Of a stretch of 43,927 nt of DNA, positions 38,314-43,927 are shown piece after piece; the stretch's first letter is position 1, and each line of letters starts with the position of its first letter. Below the pieces are notes generated by a model. It was not told where the DNA came from, ran no database searches, and was given only the letters and a program-made list of their open reading frames with translations. The DNA comes from Candidatus Kapaibacterium sp. (GTDB taxonomy: Bacteria; Bacteroidota; Ignavibacteria; Palsa-1295). A program made the position numbers and the translations under genes. The stretch covers positions 1 through 43,927 of the forward strand of contig JADGPZ010000006.1 in assembly GCA_017882165.1 (NCBI GenBank), in the 5' to 3' direction.

Positions 38314-40737
38314 ATGGCACGAGCGTGGGCGCTGGCCCGAGGTTTCCTTACATTCGTTGGTTTCGCGGCGATTCTACAACTTCTTGTAGTTCCGATCATT
38401 GATGTAGGTCGAGTATCAGCTCAGGGCTGGAGCAAGATCGGCACATTCAATGGCTACATCTGTCTTGCAAAGTTTCTCGATGAGAACACCGGCTTCGTCG
38501 GTCTTGGGATAAGTCCCGGCAAGCCGCTAAACGGTCCCGTCGGCTTGTATAAGACTACGAACGGCGGCACGTCGTGGATCACCTGCGTCATTCCCGGCGG
38601 ATACGGTGGTCAGATCGGAGACCTGATCATGGTTGATTCGTTGCATGGCTGGGTTGCGATGACCGCATACGGCGGCGGTAGTAAAGCATTGTGGCGAACA
38701 TCGGATGCCGGTTTGACGTGGACCGAAACGCAACTCGGTGGTTCCGGAACATGCGTCCGAATCACTCCGAGTGCGATGGTCGTGACCGATATCTTCAGTC
38801 CAGGACACATTTCCACCGATGGTGGTTCTACTTGGACCGGAAGCTTCCTCAGCAGCACGAACGGAGTCGAATTCGCGGATCCACTGCACGGCGTTATCAG
38901 CGATTATCGCGGACAGAATTGGCTTCATACATCGGATGGCGGCCTGACATGGAGCAACGCTGCGATGACCGTGGAGTCGTGGTCCGTCTACAGCGATAGT
39001 GGGACACCGAACTATTGGGCTGCACCAGAAGGCCCTACGAATGGCCAACCGGCGCATGCCATTATTTACCACTCGACTGATTATGGTGTTACATGGGGTC
39101 AACTCGCTAATTTCCCCTTCATTTTCACGGGCCATCTGGCCGGAATTGGCGGACAATATCTTTTCTGCCAGGTACAAGATGTTAACAATGTCGTTGGCGG
39201 GGTAACGTATTTAGGATTCTACTATTCGACCGACCAGGGAGTAACCTGGACGAGCATTGGTGGTCCCCTCGGACACAACGATACGCGGTTCTCCGTTCTC
39301 AATGGCTGCTCCGGTATCGACGTGTTTGGCTTCGACGATTTGCAGAACGGGTCAGTGTACCGATACTCGTTCGGTTCTGGTACTGGAGGCCCGGCGACAC
39401 TTGCAGTAAATACCGAGACCATCGTGCAAGCGCAATGCGTTGCCATTGATACTGCCATTCCATTGACAGTTACCGGGTGCGGCGCTGCATCGGCTCGACT
39501 TGACTCGGTCTGGCTTGTTGGTTCATCCACATTTCGTGTCGCCGATGGGCGAAGTGTACCACGCACGATTAAAGCTTCCGATAACATCCGACTGAGCTAT
39601 CAGCCTGCTGGGGGTAAGTTTGATACGGTTTTCCTTCATATCCGTTATGATTTTGGATCCGGTTTGCGCGACACGGTGGTGAGGCTCATTGGGTGGAATA
39701 CGGGCAATCCAGCGACACTATCATTGCCGTTCACACGTGAGACATTCCTCCGAAATGCATGCGTCACGTCTGTTGATACAACACTTCCATTGGCGATAAC
39801 CGGCTGTCTTCCGCCCTCTGCAACGATTGATTCGCTATGGATCGATGGCTCTTCTGCATTCCGAATTACAGGTGTTCAAAGTGTTCCGCGCACGCTTCAC
39901 CTGAGCGACAATATTCCGGTGCGCTATCTGCCAGGAAGCAACTCGGCTGATACAGGGCTCCTCCATATCCGGTATGATTTTGGCGGCGCTGTGCATGATA
40001 CCACAGTGACTTTGATCGGCTCATCGGCCTCGCCGTTTGCCGGCGGGCGTGCCTATCAGCATCTTGCCATTCGCAGCGGCTCGTTGAATCAAATGGTGAC
40101 GATGCCGCTCATGGAGGACATCAGCGACAGCACATTGCTCAAGGCTTCGTGGGGCAATCTCAATACGATTACGGCCACGATCTCCTTCGATCCGTCGAAG
40201 TTGACTTATCAAAGTTACAACCCACCGGCCGGATGGACCACGGGCTCCACAGTTCCTACTGCAAACAGCGTGCAGTTCTCGATCACAAATGTCTCGTCCA
40301 CGCCGACGCGTCCACTGGACATGGGCGAAGCTGTGTTCAAAGTCACGGACACTCATGCCGGAATGACACTCGTTCAATTGAATGATCTTCGGTTGCGCAT
40401 CGGACAGTCGGATGATGGAGTGTGTCTGAATACTTCAGAAGATGAGATGTGGGGGATCGAAATCGTGCCATCGTCAGGCGTCTCAGAATCATCGTCGTCG
40501 CACTCGATCCGCATTCGTCCTAATCCCTTCGGGGATCATATCATCATTGCTGATCCGGATCATTTGGTATCTTCGATAGAAATCTTCGATGCCCTTGGGC
40601 GGTCAGTCGCCTCGGATATGGTCTGGAACAATGGTGAATTGCACATCACCACCTCGATGCTTCCACCCGGTGCTTACATCGTGATTGCTAACTCAGCAGA
40701 TCAGGTTCAGACGTTCCGAGTTACGAAAGTGCAATGA
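38314..40737 (+). CDS. Large secreted propeller / Ig-like / cohesin-like protein with T9SS domain
   Basis: An 807-residue protein from ATG 38314 (GGAGG 8 bases upstream) with a signal peptide ending near VSAQ. Residues about 35-350 are a propeller with asp-box-like ends (KTTNGGTSWITC, STDQGVTWTSI). Two copies of a ~106-residue Ig-like module follow (about 362-570), each with a Cys near the start, a GC pair and the conserved end DT..LHIRYDFG. Then comes a cohesin-like sandwich (SLNQMVTMPLMEDI..., ITATISFDPSKLTYQSY) and a T9SS sorting domain (IRIRPNPFGDHIII). It is probably displayed on the cell surface. The next gene is its longer paralogue. Confidence 0.87.
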   Translation: MARAWALARGFLTFVGFAAILQLLVVPIIDVGRVSAQGWSKIGTFNGYICLAKFLDENTGFVGLGISPGKPLNGPVGLYKTTNGGTSWITCVIPGGYGGQIGDLIMVDSLHGWVAMTAYGGGSKALWRTSDAGLTWTETQLGGSGTCVRITPSAMVVTDIFSPGHISTDGGSTWTGSFLSSTNGVEFADPLHGVISDYRGQNWLHTSDGGLTWSNAAMTVESWSVYSDSGTPNYWAAPEGPTNGQPAHAIIYHSTDYGVTWGQLANFPFIFTGHLAGIGGQYLFCQVQDVNNVVGGVTYLGFYYSTDQGVTWTSIGGPLGHNDTRFSVLNGCSGIDVFGFDDLQNGSVYRYSFGSGTGGPATLAVNTETIVQAQCVAIDTAIPLTVTGCGAASARLDSVWLVGSSTFRVADGRSVPRTIKASDNIRLSYQPAGGKFDTVFLHIRYDFGSGLRDTVVRLIGWNTGNPATLSLPFTRETFLRNACVTSVDTTLPLAITGCLPPSATIDSLWIDGSSAFRITGVQSVPRTLHLSDNIPVRYLPGSNSADTGLLHIRYDFGGAVHDTTVTLIGSSASPFAGGRAYQHLAIRSGSLNQMVTMPLMEDISDSTLLKASWGNLNTITATISFDPSKLTYQSYNPPAGWTTGSTVPTANSVQFSITNVSSTPTRPLDMGEAVFKVTDTHAGMTLVQLNDLRLRIGQSDDGVCLNTSEDEMWGIEIVPSSGVSESSSSHSIRIRPNPFGDHIIIADPDHLVSSIEIFDALGRSVASDMVWNNGELHITTSMLPPGAYIVIANSADQVQTFRVTKVQ

Positions 40738-40786
40738 TGACGATTCTTCTTGATTCGATCGCCCACGATCGGATCGCTTCGCAGTG

Positions 40787-43700
40787 ATGAGGGTACTTGA
40801 GTTACGCCTTCGCTTCGCTATCCTGAGCATGCTTGTTCCGGTGATTGCTCGCGCGCAATCTCCTTCAATTTCATATCTCATCCCTGATATCGGCACGCCG
40901 GGTATGAATACCTCCATCGAGATCATCGCTCCCTACAACGCGAATGGCTCGTTTGGCACCGATAGCCTCTATGCCAACAATGCTGGCGATGCGGTCCGCG
41001 TGGTCTGCGCGAACCCCTCCGATTCTACAAAGCTGACCATTGGTCCGATCGTTGTAAGTTGGCACGGGCGAGTGATTTCGACTCAAGTCTTTGTGACTGC
41101 GTGTGCGTCGCCGAACTCTTCGAATTGGAGATCCCTTGACCCATCGTTTGCTGTGCCCCTCACGGTCATAGTAAATGGTGTTTCCTCGAATGCGGATACA
41201 TTCTTTATCGTCAAGCCAAATTCCGGTCTCAATGTATCGGGCGGAGGGGCATTCGGCAGCGGAGGGCAATGGGGTATACGCTCGAAACGTGGGGCGCTGA
41301 TTTTTGACAGCATTACGCTGGGTGGAGGGACGTACACGGTTTCGACGACAGATTGTGATCCTTTCAGCGCAGGGAATCAAGGATATTTGCCAGCGAACAT
41401 AATATCGAGGGGGCCTGTATCGCTCTCCGCAACAGCCACGCTTTCGGTTAGCGCAACAGGCAAGGATGGGGGACCCGGAGGTGGCGGAGGAAGTATGGGA
41501 GATGGTCCTACGACTGACATTGGTGGGAGCGGCTATGTTGGAGGAAGCCCGGGTGAATCGGCGATGAGCAAATGTCCGGCAACGGGCGGAACGGGAACAG
41601 GTGGTATTGGGGACGTTAACACTGGAGGTGTCGGTCTGAACGGGATCAACACGGAGCCAAGTGACGTGCCTCAGTGTGAGTACTTTGGAGGGACAGGAAA
41701 TCCCTTTGTTTCTGCAGGCGGTGGCGTCCTCGATCATAATAAGCATGAGGGCGATGGTAACGGTGGCGGTTTTGCAACTCCAGGTCAGAATGGTAGAGGC
41801 GAGCGCGGTTCCAGTCCTGATCTTGGTGGGATAGTCAATGGGAATCAGATGCTCCTCCCCCTGATGGGCGGGAGTGGTGGTGGTGGCGCTAATGAGTTTT
41901 GTACCTGTGCGAGCAGTTCTCCCGGTGCCCAAGCTGGCGGTGGAGGCGGGGCAGTCTTACTCTTTGCCACACAAATTGTTGCCGGATCGGCACAAGCGCA
42001 GTCAAATGGAGGAGCAGGAGTTACAGGCGGTGTCGGCTGCGTTGGTCATGGCTCTGTCGGGGGTTGTGGGAGTGGGGGAGGAGTGACTTTCGAGTCGAAG
42101 CTTGCCAGTTCGTTTCCTTCCGTTTCGGTCGTCGGGGGTGCTTCGAGTCATACTCATGCCGATGCCGGCAACGGCGGCGCTGGGCGTGTTCGATTCGATG
42201 GGCCGTATGGGGCGTCAGGATCTATCACACCAAACAATGCGACAGTCTATCGCGGCTTGTCCACGGATACGACGAGTCAGAGTGGTGGCACGGTTACGCT
42301 CACGGGCACTGGCAATGGCAATCCCATTCGACTCTATTCAAAGTCAGGCGGCAATCCATGGCAATTGGTCGCAACCGTTTCGAATTATCCGGGCAATGCG
42401 TGGTCTCAGACGCTAACAATCGATCCATCGAGCGCAACGTATCTCGTGGCGCTTCAGCAGGTACCAAATCCCTCGACGAATTCAGCTACGCTCGAGCCAA
42501 GTTGGGTAATGTCACAGGCGGCGACGAACATCATTGGCAACTCGAATACTTCGACCACGCCCTCGCTTAGGTTCAATCAGGCGAGTATTCGTCAGCCGGG
42601 GTGTGTTGCGATTGATACGACGGTTCGATTCTGGGTCGAGAGTTGTGGTCTAACCGTTGTATTCCTTGACACCGCCTGGCTTACGGGCTCACCAAACTTC
42701 AGCCTGCTGAAGAGTCCTAGTACCCCTCGACAGATATTTGGCACTGATTCGGAATCGGTTCAGTATCAATCGACATCCACCGGTCATGATACCGCGCTCA
42801 TCCATCTTAGATACCGATACGGCAGTACGATTTCCGACACGACCATCCTTCTCATCGGTTCCGGTGGTGGCGGTCCGACGACACTTGCATTCGATCGCGC
42901 ACTTTCCATCTGGGCGCGATGCTCCGGAATTGATACGCTGTTCCCACTTTCGATAGCCGGTTGTTTGCCAGGGTCAGCCAAGCTGGATTCCTTGTGGCTG
43001 AGTGGCTCTTCAGCATTTCAGATTTCCGATATCCGCACGCTTCCGCGTACGATTCGGGTCAAGGATAGTGTGCGATTGCATTACGGCCCTGTCACGAGCA
43101 CTGCGGATACCAGTTGGCTTCATCTCCGGTATGATCTCGGCAATGGCGTGAAGGATACGACCATCGAGCTGTTGGGTACAAACCGCAGCACGCCTGTCGC
43201 ACTCGATGTCAACCCAGATGCGTTCATTTGGAGTGTGTGCGTTGGTGTTGACACATCGATTCCTCTGACAATTACTGGATGCCAGGCCTCGTTTGCTAAG
43301 CTGGACACTATCTGGATGGATGGCTCGTCGGCGCTCGTGATTTCCGATACCCGTAGTGTGCCAAGGATCCTCCGGCCTAAAGACAGCGTGCTGTTGCGTT
43401 ATCGGCCTGCACCGAACGGATCGGACACGAGCCGGCTGCACATCCGGTACGATCTTGGTGCAGGTCCCAGAGACACGATCATCGAGTTGTTCGGAGCCAA
43501 CCGAACGACTCCAACGGCGCTCTCATTGCCTGTTCTCCAGCAAGCATTCCAGCGAACAGCCTGTACTGGCGTGGTGGATACGACGATCCCACTCGGGATT
43601 CTCGGTTGTTTGCCATCGACGGCAAAGCTCGACTCGCTCTGGCTGGGAGGCTCATCGAACTTTCATATTAGCGATCTGCGCAAGATTCCCCGCACACTCA

Positions 43701-43927
43701 GCGTGCGCGATAGCATCCGCGTTCGGTATACTCCCTGGACCGGGCTTGCCGACACTGGACTACTCCATCTTCGATATGATATTGGAAATGGTTGGCATGA
43801 TACAACGGTGGTGCTGATGGGGTCATCATCTTCGCCATTCATCGGCAGTCAAGCGTATCAGCACCTCGCGATTCGCAGTGGCTCATTGAATCAGTTGGTG
43901 ACGATGCCCCTCATGGAAGACATAAGC
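40787..43927 (+). CDS. Giant secreted Gly-rich / Ig-like repeat protein (runs off right edge)
   Basis: An open frame of 1047 codons from ATG 40787 to the last base. It has a signal peptide (RFAILSMLVPVIARAQ). Residues about 25-220 are beta-rich. Residues about 225-475 are extremely Gly-rich (for example GGPGGGGGSMGDG and SGGGGANEFC), with several cysteines. A short beta domain follows, then four copies of the ~106-residue Ig-like module found twice in the upstream gene, at about 42559, 42877, 43195 and 43513. It ends at the window edge in SGSLNQLVTMPLMEDIS, the start of the same cohesin-like domain as its neighbour. A T9SS domain is expected beyond the edge. Confidence 0.85.
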   Translation, partial: MRVLELRLRFAILSMLVPVIARAQSPSISYLIPDIGTPGMNTSIEIIAPYNANGSFGTDSLYANNAGDAVRVVCANPSDSTKLTIGPIVVSWHGRVISTQVFVTACASPNSSNWRSLDPSFAVPLTVIVNGVSSNADTFFIVKPNSGLNVSGGGAFGSGGQWGIRSKRGALIFDSITLGGGTYTVSTTDCDPFSAGNQGYLPANIISRGPVSLSATATLSVSATGKDGGPGGGGGSMGDGPTTDIGGSGYVGGSPGESAMSKCPATGGTGTGGIGDVNTGGVGLNGINTEPSDVPQCEYFGGTGNPFVSAGGGVLDHNKHEGDGNGGGFATPGQNGRGERGSSPDLGGIVNGNQMLLPLMGGSGGGGANEFCTCASSSPGAQAGGGGGAVLLFATQIVAGSAQAQSNGGAGVTGGVGCVGHGSVGGCGSGGGVTFESKLASSFPSVSVVGGASSHTHADAGNGGAGRVRFDGPYGASGSITPNNATVYRGLSTDTTSQSGGTVTLTGTGNGNPIRLYSKSGGNPWQLVATVSNYPGNAWSQTLTIDPSSATYLVALQQVPNPSTNSATLEPSWVMSQAATNIIGNSNTSTTPSLRFNQASIRQPGCVAIDTTVRFWVESCGLTVVFLDTAWLTGSPNFSLLKSPSTPRQIFGTDSESVQYQSTSTGHDTALIHLRYRYGSTISDTTILLIGSGGGGPTTLAFDRALSIWARCSGIDTLFPLSIAGCLPGSAKLDSLWLSGSSAFQISDIRTLPRTIRVKDSVRLHYGPVTSTADTSWLHLRYDLGNGVKDTTIELLGTNRSTPVALDVNPDAFIWSVCVGVDTSIPLTITGCQASFAKLDTIWMDGSSALVISDTRSVPRILRPKDSVLLRYRPAPNGSDTSRLHIRYDLGAGPRDTIIELFGANRTTPTALSLPVLQQAFQRTACTGVVDTTIPLGILGCLPSTAKLDSLWLGGSSNFHISDLRKIPRTLSVRDSIRVRYTPWTGLADTGLLHLRYDIGNGWHDTTVVLMGSSSSPFIGSQAYQHLAIRSGSLNQLVTMPLMEDIS

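Noticed and set aside
1-43927. CRISPR array, prophage or insertion sequence
   Set aside because: No regularly spaced repeats, phage genes or transposases were found on either strand.

Overview
The window looks like chromosomal DNA from an FCB-group bacterium, in the neighbourhood of Bacteroidota/Chlorobiota (Ignavibacteria- or Kapabacteria-like). The reasons are indirect. Several large secreted proteins end in PNPF-type type IX secretion (T9SS) C-terminal sorting domains. Probable promoters have a TATATT-type -10. Shine-Dalgarno sites are patchy. GC content is moderately high and fairly even, except for an AT-richer island around 25.6-27.2 kb. No rRNA, tRNA, CRISPR array, transposase or phage gene was seen.

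Layout. 1-4 kb: the start of a secreted protein running off the left edge, a His-rich multi-pass membrane protein, a small secreted transthyretin-like protein, and an alkyltransferase-like DNA repair protein divergent from hydroxysqualene dehydroxylase (hpnE). 4.1-7.5 kb: a MacA-like adaptor and a MacB-like permease without an ATPase gene, then a MazF-type toxin-antitoxin pair lying between remnants of the permease 3' end. 7.5-14.6 kb: three secreted beta-propeller T9SS proteins around an arginase-family ureohydrolase and the PLP synthase pair pdxS-pdxT. 14.6-24.2 kb (mostly minus strand): an MFS transporter, a DUF4397 lipoprotein, a tightly packed PfkB kinase / GH38 alpha-mannosidase / FGGY kinase operon, and an acyl-CoA carboxylase carboxyltransferase.

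24.2-31 kb is an accessory island. It holds a DUF4160-DUF2442 pair, HicAB, a DUF2971 protein, an antitoxin-like protein with a replaced C-terminus, short secreted or membrane proteins, degenerate gene copies, and a long non-coding stretch of hairpins. 31-36.8 kb: rplU-rpmA behind a structured leader, a methyltransferase plus aldo/keto reductase operon, a phytanoyl-CoA dioxygenase-family protein and a secreted kelch protein. 36.9-43.9 kb: a polysaccharide flippase and two large secreted paralogues that share a ~106-residue Ig-like module; the second runs off the right edge.

The most unusual signals are these. Duplicated 3' ends of genes occur repeatedly beside toxin-antitoxin genes. One basic C-terminal tail is shared by unrelated antitoxin-like proteins. 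Two identical ATAGAAT-N6-ATTCTAT palindromes flank hpnE. Dispersed hairpin or palindromic elements are embedded inside coding frames, resembling Rickettsia palindromic elements. A 43-codon gene has its own apparent operator, ribosome binding site and hairpin.
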